The position numbers and the translations under genes are program-made. This document shows positions 25,784 through 33,850 of a DNA stretch of 64,000 nt, piece after piece (position 1 is the stretch's first letter; every line of letters begins with the position of its first letter). The notes beneath the pieces were generated by a model. It had not been told where the DNA came from. It ran no database searches and worked only from the letters and a program-made list of their open reading frames with translations. Source of the stretch: Rothia kristinae NBRC 15354 (GTDB lineage: Bacteria; Actinomycetota; Actinomycetes; Actinomycetales; Micrococcaceae); NCBI RefSeq assembly GCF_001570865.1, contig NZ_BCSM01000001.1, forward strand, positions 219,684 through 283,683. The letters run 5' to 3'.

Positions 25784-27415
25784 ATGAGCCAGAACACCGC
25801 TGAGCACCCTAGCCCCGAGGGCTCCGCCGCCGAGGCCGCGCCGAGCACGGACGCGAGCATCGAGCAGGCCCTGACCGACACCACCCCCGCCCCGGAGCCG
25901 GAGAAGACCTTCGCGGACTTCGGCGTGCGCCAGGACATCTCCGAGGCCCTCGCCGCCGAGGGCATCACCCACCCCTTCCCCATCCAGTCCCTGACCCTGC
26001 CGGTGGCCCTGTCCGGGCAGGACATCATCGGGCAGGCCAAGACCGGCACCGGCAAGACCCTCGGCTTCGGCCTGCCCGTGCTGCAGCGGGTCGTCGGCCG
26101 GGACGACGCCGGCTGGGACAAGCTCACCTCCCCCGGCGCCCCGCAGGCCCTGATCGTGGTGCCCACCCGGGAGCTGGCCGTGCAGGTCGGGTCGGACCTG
26201 ACCGCCGCGGCCCGCACCCGCAACGCCCGCGTGGCCACGATCTACGGCGGGCGGGCCTACGAGCCGCAGATCGAGGAGCTCGAGCGCGGCGTCGAGGTGG
26301 TCGTGGGCACCCCCGGGCGCCTGATCGACCTGCACCGGCAGAAGATCCTCAACCTCTCCCAGGTGCACGCCGTCGTGCTGGATGAGGCCGACGAGATGCT
26401 GGATCTGGGATTCCTGCCGGATGTGGAGCGGATCCTCTCCGCCGTGCCGGACAAGCGTCAGACCATGCTGTTCTCCGCGACGATGCCGGGCCCGGTGATC
26501 GGCATGGCCCGGCGGTACATGTCCCATCCGATGCACATCCGCGCCTCCTCCCCGGATGATGAGGGGGCGACGAAGAAGGACATCACCCAGGTGATCTACC
26601 GGGCGCACCCGATGGACAAGGACGAGCTGATCGCCCGGGCCCTGCAGGCCGAGGGCCGGGGCCGCACCATCATCTTCACCCGCACCAAGCGGGCCGCGGA
26701 CCGGCTGGCCCGGGAGCTGGTGGACCGCGGATTCGCGGCCGGGGCCATCCACGGGGACCTGTCCCAGGGTGCCCGGGAGCAGGCCCTGCGCGCCTTCCGC
26801 AACGACAAGGTGGACATCCTGGTGGCCACCGACGTGGCCGCCCGCGGCATCGACGTCACGGACGTGACCCACGTGGTCAACTTCCAGGCCCCGGAGGATG
26901 AGAAGACCTACCTGCACCGGATCGGGCGCACCGGCCGGGCCGGCAAGCGGGGCACCGCGATCACCCTGGTGGACTGGGAGGATGTGCCGCGCTGGTCCCT
27001 GATCGACAAGGCCCTGGACCTGGGGGTCCCGGAGCCGGTGGAGACCTACTCCTCCTCCCCGCACCTGTACGCGGATCTGGGCATCCCGAAGGGCACCAAG
27101 GGGCGCCTGCCGAAGGACAAGCGCACCCACGCCGGGCTCGAGGCGGAGCGCCTGGAGGACCTGGGCGGACCCGAGTCCCGCTCCGGGAAGGGCGGGTCCT
27201 TCCGGGGACGCCGCTCCAGCGGTTCCCGGTCCGACGGCGGGCGCTCCCACGGCCCCCGCTCGGGTGGTTCCGGCCGGTCCCGGCGCTCCGAGGATCGCCC
27301 CGGCCGTCAGTCGCGCGAGCAGCGCGGCGGCGACAACACGGCGGGCTCGGGCGAGTCCGGTGAGGGCCGCCCGCGGCGGCGCACCGGGGGCTCCGGGTCC
27401 GCGCAGGGCGCCTGA
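25784..27415 (+). CDS. DEAD-box RNA helicase, RhlE-like
   Basis: ATP-dependent RNA helicase of 543 residues. Motifs: Q motif FADFGVRQDISEAL..HPFPIQ, Walker A AKTGTGKT, PTRELAVQ, GTPGRLIDL, DEAD box VVLDEADEMLDLGF, SAT (LFSATMPG), and helicase C-domain TDVAARGIDV and HRIGRTGRAGKRG. The N-terminus is a 35-residue acidic/Ala-rich segment; the last 100 residues are a basic Arg/Gly/Ser tail typical of RNA-binding extensions. Probably acts in RNA decay or ribosome assembly. Followed after 11 bp by the methyltransferase gene. Confidence 0.93.
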   Translation: MSQNTAEHPSPEGSAAEAAPSTDASIEQALTDTTPAPEPEKTFADFGVRQDISEALAAEGITHPFPIQSLTLPVALSGQDIIGQAKTGTGKTLGFGLPVLQRVVGRDDAGWDKLTSPGAPQALIVVPTRELAVQVGSDLTAAARTRNARVATIYGGRAYEPQIEELERGVEVVVGTPGRLIDLHRQKILNLSQVHAVVLDEADEMLDLGFLPDVERILSAVPDKRQTMLFSATMPGPVIGMARRYMSHPMHIRASSPDDEGATKKDITQVIYRAHPMDKDELIARALQAEGRGRTIIFTRTKRAADRLARELVDRGFAAGAIHGDLSQGAREQALRAFRNDKVDILVATDVAARGIDVTDVTHVVNFQAPEDEKTYLHRIGRTGRAGKRGTAITLVDWEDVPRWSLIDKALDLGVPEPVETYSSSPHLYADLGIPKGTKGRLPKDKRTHAGLEAERLEDLGGPESRSGKGGSFRGRRSSGSRSDGGRSHGPRSGGSGRSRRSEDRPGRQSREQRGGDNTAGSGESGEGRPRRRTGGSGSAQGA

Positions 27416-27426
27416 TCCGATCGCGC

Positions 27427-28305
27427 GTGCTCCTCGAGGCTGACGGCCCGGACCTGGTGGTCCGGGCCGAGAACATGGATGTGCTGCCGCAGCTGCCGCG
27501 CGGCGCCTTCTCGATGATCTACGTGGATCCGCCGTTCAACACGGGGCGGGCGCAGGTGCGGCGCACCCTGACGACGGCCCCGGCCCGAGACGGGCAGGCC
27601 GCGGACCGCACGGGGTTCAAGGGACGCGGCTACGCCTCGGTGCTGCAGCGGCTAACCCGCTACGACGACGCCTTCGAGGACTATTGGGGGTTCCTGCTGC
27701 CCCGGCTGGAGCAGGCCTGGGAGCTGCTGGCCCCGGACGGCACCCTGTACCTGCACCTGGATTACCGGGAGGTGCACTACGCGAAGGTCATGTGCGACAT
27801 GGTCTTCGGCCGGGAGTGCTTCCTGAACGAGATCATCTGGGCCTACGACTACGGGGCGAAGGCCCGACGCCGCTGGCCCACCAAGCACGACAACATCCTG
27901 GTGTACGTCAAGGACCCGAAGGCGTACCACTTCGACGCCGCGGAGGTGGATCGGGAGCCGTACATGGCCCCGGGGCTGGTGACCCCGGAGAAGGCGCGGC
28001 GCGGCAAGATGCCCACCGACGTGTGGTGGCACACCATCGTCTCCCCCACGGGGAAGGAGAAGACGGGGTATCCCACACAGAAGCCGGTAGGGCTGGTGCG
28101 CCGCATGGTCGCGGCCTCCTCCCGTCCCGGGGACTGGGTGCTGGACTTCTTCGCCGGCTCCGGCACGCTCGGGGCGGCGGCCGCGTCGCTGGGGCGCCGC
28201 TACGTGTGCATCGACAGCAGCGAGGAGGCCGTGCGCGTCATGACCGAGCGCCTGCCCGCCGCGCGGGTCCTCGACCAGCCCGATTCCGCCCGACTCGGCC
28301 CGTGA
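27427..28305 (+). CDS. Orphan site-specific DNA adenine methyltransferase (beta class)
   Basis: A 292-residue S-adenosylmethionine-dependent DNA methyltransferase. Motif IV, IYVDPPFNTG, comes before the central region, and the AdoMet motif VLDFFAGSGTLG comes near the C-terminus; DPPF points to N6-adenine, and the motif order to the beta class. A downstream KPVGLVRRMV motif is also typical. GTG start, 11 bp after the helicase gene, so likely co-transcribed. No restriction endonuclease or specificity subunit lies nearby, so it is an orphan enzyme that may mark DNA for repair, replication or gene regulation rather than defence. Target sequence unknown. Confidence 0.88.
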   Translation: MLLEADGPDLVVRAENMDVLPQLPRGAFSMIYVDPPFNTGRAQVRRTLTTAPARDGQAADRTGFKGRGYASVLQRLTRYDDAFEDYWGFLLPRLEQAWELLAPDGTLYLHLDYREVHYAKVMCDMVFGRECFLNEIIWAYDYGAKARRRWPTKHDNILVYVKDPKAYHFDAAEVDREPYMAPGLVTPEKARRGKMPTDVWWHTIVSPTGKEKTGYPTQKPVGLVRRMVAASSRPGDWVLDFFAGSGTLGAAAASLGRRYVCIDSSEEAVRVMTERLPAARVLDQPDSARLGP

Positions 28306-28312
28306 CCACGGC

Positions 28313-29167
28313 TCAGCCTCCTGACGGGTTCAGCGGTTTCCGTCCCGCCATCTCCCGGATGGCCGCCAGCACCTCCGGATCCGTGGTGTTCTCCCCCAGC
28401 CGGTTGGGTTTGCCCTCCCCGTGGTAATCGGAGGAGCCGGTGACCAGCAGGTCGTGACGGGCCGCTAAGTCCAGCAGCCAGCGCCGTCCCGCCTCCGGGT
28501 TGTCCCGGTGGTGCACCTCCACCCCGGCCAGCCCCTCCTCGACCATCGTCTCGAAGGTCTCCTCCCCCACCACGCGGCCGCGGGCGCTGGCCACCGGGTG
28601 GGCGAAGACCGGCACCCCGCCGGCCGCGCGCACCAGCCGCACCGCGCGCACCGCGTCGATGGCCCGGTGCGGCACGTAGTACGGGGAACCGCCGCCTAAG
28701 ATCGTGGCGAACACGGCCGAGCGGTTCGGGGCGACACCTGCGGCCACCAGGGCGTCGGCGATGTGCGGGCGGCCCACCGTGGCGTCCCGGCCCGCCTGGG
28801 CCAGCACGTCATCCCAGGTGATCGGGTAGTCCTCGGCCAGCAGCTCCACCATGCGCCGGGCCCGGACCCGGCGGGCCCGGCGGGTCCGCTCGATCTCCCC
28901 CAGCAGCGCCTCATCCCGGGGGTCCTGGAGGTAGCTGAGCAGGTGCACGGAGATCCCGCGCGGATCCTGGCAGGTCACCTCCATGCCCGGAACCAGCTCG
29001 ATGCCGCAGCACTCGGCCTGCTCTGTGGCCTCGGCCCAGCCGGCGGTGGAGTCGTGGTCGGTCAGGGCGACGGCGTCCAGGCCGGCGGCCGCCGCGGCGC
29101 GCACCAGCTCGGCCGGGCTCTCGGTGCCGTCCGAGACGGTGGAGTGGGTATGCAGATCGATGCGCAC
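28313..29167 (-). CDS. PHP-domain phosphoesterase
   Basis: A 284-residue metal-dependent phosphoesterase of the PHP family (the YciV/3',5'-nucleoside bisphosphate phosphatase group). Metal ligands: RIDLHTHST at the N-terminus, ALTDHDS, GMEVTC, HLLSYL, VFAHPV and GSSDYHGEGKP. Start GTG 29167 is preferred because TAGCCT lies six bases upstream; the in-frame GTG at 29173 would lie directly against that hexamer. Convergent with the methyltransferase (7 bp between stops). Substrate not provable here. Confidence 0.88.
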   Translation of the reverse strand: MRIDLHTHSTVSDGTESPAELVRAAAAAGLDAVALTDHDSTAGWAEATEQAECCGIELVPGMEVTCQDPRGISVHLLSYLQDPRDEALLGEIERTRRARRVRARRMVELLAEDYPITWDDVLAQAGRDATVGRPHIADALVAAGVAPNRSAVFATILGGGSPYYVPHRAIDAVRAVRLVRAAGGVPVFAHPVASARGRVVGEETFETMVEEGLAGVEVHHRDNPEAGRRWLLDLAARHDLLVTGSSDYHGEGKPNRLGENTTDPEVLAAIREMAGRKPLNPSGG

Positions 29168-29173
29168 AGCCAC

Positions 29174-29179
29174 AGGCTA
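29174..29179 (-). promoter_or_regulatory. -10 element of leaderless PHP gene
   Basis: TAGCCT on minus, six bases before GTG 29167. Confidence 0.5.
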
Positions 29180-29217
29180 CCGCCGACCCGCCGCTGACCG
29201 GCGCGTGCGCCCCGCGT

Positions 29218-29223
29218 TATCGT
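29218..29223 (+). promoter_or_regulatory. -10 element of leaderless pepP
   Basis: TATCGT, six bases, then ATG 29230. The pepP and PHP promoters are divergent within about 60 bp. Confidence 0.55.
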
Positions 29224-29229
29224 GGGCAC

Positions 29230-30792
29230 ATGACTTCCCAGAACCAGACCCCCGCAGAGACCCCCCTGCCCGAGGGGGAGAACCAGCCGCTGGGCGAGCG
29301 GGTCACCAACCGCTCCCAGCCCCCGCGCTCGGCCGCCTTCAAGGAGTTCATCGGCTCCCAGTGGGCCCCCCGCTCCGAGCAGCTGCCGGCCCGCGCCGAG
29401 GTGGCCGAGGCCGCCGCGCGCCGTCGAGCCGCGATCTCGGCGAAATTCCCCGGCGAGCGCCTGGTCATCCCGGCCGGCCCGCTGAAGGTTCGCTCCAACG
29501 ACGTCGACTACCGCTTCCGCCCGCACTCCGCCTTCGCGCATCTGACCGGGTTGGGCGTGGACCACGAGCCGGACGCGGTGCTGGTCATGGAGCCGCTGGC
29601 CGAACCCGCCGCGGACGGCTCCGGGCACGAGGCCACCCTGTACTTCCGGCCCCTGGCCGGGCGGGACACGGACCAGTTCTACTCCGACCCCCGCTACGGG
29701 GAGTTCTGGGTCGGCCCTCAGCCCACGCTGGAGGAGATCCACGCGGAGTACGGCATCGCCACAGCGGACCTGTCCGAGCTGGAGGTCGCGGTGACCAAGA
29801 ACGCCGGGAACCGGGCCCTGGGCGGGGTGCAGGTGCGCCTGGTGCGCGAGGTGGATCTGAACGTGGACGCCCTGGTGGACACCTCCCGGTACAACACGGG
29901 GGTGGACCTGGAGCAGGCGGACACCCAGGACGCGGCCCTGACCGAGGCCCTGTCCGAGCTGCGCCTGATGAAGGACGAGGTGGAGGTCGCGAACCTGCGC
30001 CGGGCGATCGCCGCGACCGTCACCGGCTTCGAGAACATCATCCGCGCCCTGCCCGCCGCGAAGGCCCACCGGCGCGGGGAGCGGGTCGTGGAGACGGCGT
30101 TCTTCTCCGCCGCGCGCACCGAGGGCAACGACGTCGGCTACGAGACCATCGCCGCGTGCGGGAACAACGCGACCGTGCTGCACTGGATCCGCAACGACGG
30201 CACGGTGCGCGACGGCGAGCTGATGCTCGTGGACGCCGGCGTCGAGGATGACACCCTGTACACCGCGGACATCACCCGCACCTTCCCCGTGGACGGCACC
30301 TACACCCCGGTGCAGAAGCGCATCTACGACGCCGTGCTCACGGCCTCGGAGGCGGCCTTCGCCGCCGCGAAGCCCGGCAACCGCTTCCGGGACGTGCACG
30401 CCGCGGCCATGCGCTCCCTGGCCGAGTCTCTGGATTCCTGGGGGCTGCTGCCGGTCTCCGTGGAGGAGGCCGTCTCCGATGAGGGCGGGCAGCACCGCCG
30501 CTGGATGCCGCACGGCACCAGCCACCACCTGGGTCTGGATGTGCACGACTGCGCGCAGGCGAAGCGGGAGCTGTACATCGACGGGATCATCGAGGAGGGC
30601 ATGGTCTTCACCATCGAGCCCGGCCTGTACTTCAAGGAGGATGACCTCGCGGTGCCCGAGGAGTACCGGGGCATCGGGGTGCGCCTGGAGGATGACGTGC
30701 TGATCACCGCGGACGGGGCGCAGAACCTCACCGCGGCCCTGCCGCGCACCACCGAGGAGATCGAGGCCTGGATGGCCGAGCTGGCCGGCTAG
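29230..30792 (+). CDS. pepP: Xaa-Pro aminopeptidase (aminopeptidase P)
   Basis: M24 metallopeptidase that releases N-terminal residues preceding proline. 520 residues. An N-terminal aminopeptidase-P domain (RRRAAISAKFPGERLVIPAG, then the substrate-recognition region FAHLTGLG) is followed by the pita-bread domain. The dimetal ligands are all present: LVDAGVEDDTLYTADITRTF (two Asp), MPHGTSHHLGLDVHD (His), FTIEPGLY (Glu) and GVRLEDDVLIT (Glu). The first 40 residues are an extra Gln/Pro/Glu-rich segment. Confidence 0.94.
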   Translation: MTSQNQTPAETPLPEGENQPLGERVTNRSQPPRSAAFKEFIGSQWAPRSEQLPARAEVAEAAARRRAAISAKFPGERLVIPAGPLKVRSNDVDYRFRPHSAFAHLTGLGVDHEPDAVLVMEPLAEPAADGSGHEATLYFRPLAGRDTDQFYSDPRYGEFWVGPQPTLEEIHAEYGIATADLSELEVAVTKNAGNRALGGVQVRLVREVDLNVDALVDTSRYNTGVDLEQADTQDAALTEALSELRLMKDEVEVANLRRAIAATVTGFENIIRALPAAKAHRRGERVVETAFFSAARTEGNDVGYETIAACGNNATVLHWIRNDGTVRDGELMLVDAGVEDDTLYTADITRTFPVDGTYTPVQKRIYDAVLTASEAAFAAAKPGNRFRDVHAAAMRSLAESLDSWGLLPVSVEEAVSDEGGQHRRWMPHGTSHHLGLDVHDCAQAKRELYIDGIIEEGMVFTIEPGLYFKEDDLAVPEEYRGIGVRLEDDVLITADGAQNLTAALPRTTEEIEAWMAELAG

Positions 30793-30836
30793 TCGCCCTC
30801 TGCGCTCCCGAGGGAGGTGAGATGAGGGTTCCGTGT

Positions 30837-30861
30837 TGAGATGCGAGGATCCGGCATCTCA
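30837..30861. terminator. Hairpin between convergent pepP and stress-protein gene
   Basis: Arms TGAGATGC and GCATCTCA with a nine-base loop; sits in the 76-bp gap between the two convergent stops and could serve both strands. Confidence 0.5.
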
Positions 30862-30868
30862 GCGGGGC

Positions 30869-31756
30869 CTAGCGGTGGTCCTCGTCGCGGATGCCGTAGC
30901 GGGGACGCCCGTCGGGCAGGTCCTGGTAGTCCGCGGCCTGGGTGCGCCGGGGGTTCTGCCCGCCGGTCTGCCCCGCCTGCTCCTGGCCGGTCTGGTGCTC
31001 CTGGCCGGGCTGGGAGCTCGACTCCGCGGCGTCGGCTTCAGGGGTCCCCGGCTGGGCGGCCGGTCCGGCCTGTCCGGGTCCGGCCTGCGGCGCCTGCCCC
31101 CACCCAGGCTGCCCCCCGGACGGCTGTCCCCCACCGGAGCGGGGATCGCCCTGCGGGCCGGGGGCCCCGTATCCGCCCTGGCCGTAGCCCGGTCCCTGCT
31201 GGGGAGCACCCGGGCCGTACCCGCCGGGGGCACCCGGCTGCTGGCCCGGGGCCGGGCGGAAGGGGCTGGGCGCGGCGCCGCCGCCGAGCAGACGCCGGGC
31301 CTCCTGCGCCTCCTGCGGGGAGCAGACCAGCTCGTAGCTGCCGGCCACGATCTGCCCGACCGCCGTGTAGTTGCGGGCCCCGCCGTTGCGGGAGTAGCTG
31401 ATCACCGCCAGGATCATCCAGAAGAAGATGCCCAGCGGCACCGCGGTGGTGAACGCGACGGCGGGGCTGTCCTGGGCGAAGGCGATCATCAGGAAGGCCA
31501 TGACCACCCCGAAGAACGCCCCCTGCAGGGCCCCGGAGAGGGCGACCTTGGCGTAGGAGAGGGTGCCCACCACGTGCTCCACCTGGCGCAGGTCGGTGCC
31601 CACGATGCTCAGATGCTGCACTGGGAACTCCCGTTCGGCCAGCAGATCCACCGCCGCCTGGGCGTCCTCGTGCCGCGAGTACCGCCCCACCGGCACGGTG
31701 GAGGACAGCTGCAGCGAGCGCTGGTCGGCGAGCCTGTTCTTCCCGGAAGTAGCCAT
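30869..31756 (-). CDS. General stress protein 17M-like membrane protein with Gly/Pro/Gln-rich tail
   Basis: 295 residues. The N-terminal segment (VPVGRYSRHEDAQAAVDLL..FPVQHLSIVGTDL) is the general stress protein 17M/YflT domain. Two membrane helices follow (LSGALQGAFFGVVMAFLMIAF and TAVPLGIFFWMILAVIS). The last 130 residues are a disordered Gly/Gln/Pro/Ala tail. ATG 31756 is supported by GACAAT seven bases upstream; the further-upstream ATGs lie on or next to that hexamer. Divergent from the MgtE-N/CBS gene. Function unproven; stress-responsive in Bacillus relatives. Confidence 0.8.
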   Translation of the reverse strand: MATSGKNRLADQRSLQLSSTVPVGRYSRHEDAQAAVDLLAEREFPVQHLSIVGTDLRQVEHVVGTLSYAKVALSGALQGAFFGVVMAFLMIAFAQDSPAVAFTTAVPLGIFFWMILAVISYSRNGGARNYTAVGQIVAGSYELVCSPQEAQEARRLLGGGAAPSPFRPAPGQQPGAPGGYGPGAPQQGPGYGQGGYGAPGPQGDPRSGGGQPSGGQPGWGQAPQAGPGQAGPAAQPGTPEADAAESSSQPGQEHQTGQEQAGQTGGQNPRRTQAADYQDLPDGRPRYGIRDEDHR

Positions 31757-31763
31757 GTCCACC

Positions 31764-31769
31764 ATTGTC
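31764..31769 (-). promoter_or_regulatory. -10 element of leaderless stress-protein gene
   Basis: GACAAT on minus, seven bases before ATG 31756; the same hexamer precedes pgi. Confidence 0.45.
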
Positions 31770-31869
31770 CACAACCCCGCCCCCGCGCGCGGGAGGGCCC
31801 GCGGATGATCGCCACCGGTGAACCGCGCGCGGACCTGCGAGGGCCCGGGATCCCGCCCCGGGCGCCGGG

Positions 31870-31875
31870 TAGGCT
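31870..31875 (+). promoter_or_regulatory. -10 element of leaderless MgtE-N/CBS gene
   Basis: TAGGCT, six bases, then GTG 31882. Confidence 0.55.
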
Positions 31876-31881
31876 GGATGG

Positions 31882-33174
31882 GTGAGCAACCAACCGAGCA
31901 GAATCTTCATCGCCAGACTCCTGGGCCTGGACGTCTTCGACCCGCTCGGCGACCGGCTGGGACGCCTGCGCGACGTCGTCGTCCTGAACCGGGACAATCT
32001 GCCCAAGCACCCCCGCCCCCTGGTCGTGGGCATCGTCGTGGAGGTGCTGGGCAAGAAGCGCGTCTTCGTGCCGATGACGCGGGTGACCAGCATCGACTCC
32101 ACCCAGCTGATCGTCACCGGCCTGGTGAACCTGCGCCGCTTCGAGCAGCGCGGCGCCGAGGAGCTGGTGATCGGGCAGATCTTCGACCGTCGGGTGGAGT
32201 TCGTGGACGGCTCCGGGACCGCGACCATCGAGGACTGCGCGATGGAGCAGTCCAAGAACGGGGACTGGTCCATCTCGGAGCTGTTCGTGCGCCGGGTGGG
32301 CGCCGGAGGCGGGCTGATGCGCCGCAACCGCAACCAGGCCCTGGTGGTGGACTGGGACGAGGTCACCTCCGGGCGCAGCGCGGACCCGCAGGGGGCCGAG
32401 CACTTCCTGGCCACCCACGAGGACTCCCAGCCGGCGGACCTGGCCGACGCCCTGCAGGATCTCAACGAGAAGCGGATGCTGGAGGTCGCCGAGGAGCTGC
32501 AGGATGAGCTGCTGGCGGACGTGCTGCAGGAGCTGCCGGAGGATGACCAGGTGCAGATCCTGTCCAACCTGGACCTGCAGCGCGCCGCGGAGATCCTCGA
32601 GGAGATGGAGCCGGACGATGCCGCGGACCTGCTCGGGCTGTTCACCGACGCCCAACGGGAGACCCTGCTGGAGCGGATGGAGCCGGATGAGGCCGACGAC
32701 GTCCGGCGTCTGCTGGAGTACGAGGAGGGCACCGCGGGCTCGCTGATGACCCCCGTGCCGATCATCCTGCCGCCGGAGGCCACCGTGGCCGAGGCGCTGG
32801 CGCAGATCCGGCAGGAGGAGATCAGCCCGGCGGTGGCCGCAGCGGTGCTGGTGTGCCGCCCGCCGCTGGAGACCCCCACGGGCCGGTACATCGGGATGGT
32901 GCACATGCAGCAGCTGCTGCGCTTCCCGCCGCCGGAGCCGGTGGGCAACATCATCGACCGCAGCATCGAGCCGGTCCGGGACATGGCCTCCCTGGAGGAG
33001 GTCTCCCGGGTGCTGGCCACCTACGATCTGACGATCATCCCGGTGGTCAACGGCCACGACCGGCTGGTCGGGGCCATCACCATCGACGACGTCCTGGACG
33101 CGCTGCTGCCGGATGACTGGCGGACCAACGACGACGGCACCCCGGTGCGGAAGGCAGGTCGGAAGTTTGAGTGA
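31882..33174 (+). CDS. PRC-barrel / MgtE N-terminal / CBS-domain protein
   Basis: 430 residues, soluble. N-terminal PRC-barrel-like region (GLDVFDPLGDRLGRLRDVVVL), a second barrel-like repeat around EELVIGQIFDRRVEFVDG, then the MgtE N-domain superhelix (QPADLADALQDL, ELPEDDQVQILSNLD, MEPDDAADLLGLF, MEPDEADDVRRLLEY) and a pair of CBS domains (SLMTPVPIIL to TIIPVVNGHDRLVGAITIDD). The MgtE membrane domain is absent, so it is not a channel itself; it is probably a Mg2+ or nucleotide sensor. The order MgtE-N, DUF1003, mrp, tatB matches the Rv1232c-to-Rv1224 neighbourhood in mycobacteria. Confidence 0.88.
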   Translation: MSNQPSRIFIARLLGLDVFDPLGDRLGRLRDVVVLNRDNLPKHPRPLVVGIVVEVLGKKRVFVPMTRVTSIDSTQLIVTGLVNLRRFEQRGAEELVIGQIFDRRVEFVDGSGTATIEDCAMEQSKNGDWSISELFVRRVGAGGGLMRRNRNQALVVDWDEVTSGRSADPQGAEHFLATHEDSQPADLADALQDLNEKRMLEVAEELQDELLADVLQELPEDDQVQILSNLDLQRAAEILEEMEPDDAADLLGLFTDAQRETLLERMEPDEADDVRRLLEYEEGTAGSLMTPVPIILPPEATVAEALAQIRQEEISPAVAAAVLVCRPPLETPTGRYIGMVHMQQLLRFPPPEPVGNIIDRSIEPVRDMASLEEVSRVLATYDLTIIPVVNGHDRLVGAITIDDVLDALLPDDWRTNDDGTPVRKAGRKFE

Positions 33175-33850
33175 GGCATCGAAGTCCCGGCGCGCCCGCG
33201 AGGTGCGCCCGGCCGGTCTGGATACGCCCCTGGAGTCCAAGCCGCGCTGGTACCGCCGCTACCGGCCCAACCCGGAGGCCTTCGGCGTGGTCTCCGAGGG
33301 GATCGCCCGGTGGATGGGCACCCCGCAGTTCCTGGTGTGGATGACGGTGTTCGTGGCCGTGTGGCTGGGCTGGAACACGTTCATGCCGGAGAACCTGCAG
33401 TTCGATCCCCGGGCCCTGAACTACACCCTGCTGACCCTGATGCTGTCCCTGCAGGCCTCCTACGCCGCTCCCCTGCTGCTGCTGGCCGACAACCGCCAGG
33501 CGGACCGGGACCGGGTCCAGGCCGAGCAGGACCGGCAGCGGGCCGAGCAGAACCTGGCCGACACCGAGTACCTCACCCGGGAGATCGCCTCGCTGCGGAT
33601 CGTGCTACGGGAGGTCGCGACCCGAGACTTCGTGCGCTCGGAGCTGCGGGATCTGCTGGAGGAGCTGACCGAGGACGAGGACGACGCCGAGGAGTCCGGC
33701 GGCGAGCGGCCCGGGCGGCGCAAGCGGGTCAAGTCCAATCCGGAGACCAAGACCTCGATCCTGGATCTGGCCCAGGCCGATGAGACGGGGCCCGGCACCT
33801 CGCTCGGGGCCGCGGGCGAGCCCGGGAGGTCCCGCGGGGCCGGCTCGTGA
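33167..33850 (+). CDS. DUF1003 membrane protein
   Basis: 227 residues from a TTG start that overlaps the preceding stop by 8 bp (MSEASKSRRARE). The DUF1003 core is present: FGVVSEGIARWMGTPQFL, membrane helix VWMTVFVAVWLGWNTF, FDPRALNYTLLTLMLSLQASYAAPLLLLADNRQADRDR, then a charged coiled-coil (about residues 105-165) and a Glu/Asp-rich tail. An upstream ATG at 33113 lies inside the neighbour's last CBS domain and is less likely. Function unknown. Overlaps mrp by 4 bp (GTGA). Confidence 0.85.
   Translation: MSEASKSRRAREVRPAGLDTPLESKPRWYRRYRPNPEAFGVVSEGIARWMGTPQFLVWMTVFVAVWLGWNTFMPENLQFDPRALNYTLLTLMLSLQASYAAPLLLLADNRQADRDRVQAEQDRQRAEQNLADTEYLTREIASLRIVLREVATRDFVRSELRDLLEELTEDEDDAEESGGERPGRRKRVKSNPETKTSILDLAQADETGPGTSLGAAGEPGRSRGAGS

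Noticed and set aside
27427..29167. Restriction-modification system formed by the methyltransferase and PHP protein
   Set aside because: The PHP protein is a phosphoesterase of a housekeeping family, convergent and not co-transcribed; there is no endonuclease.
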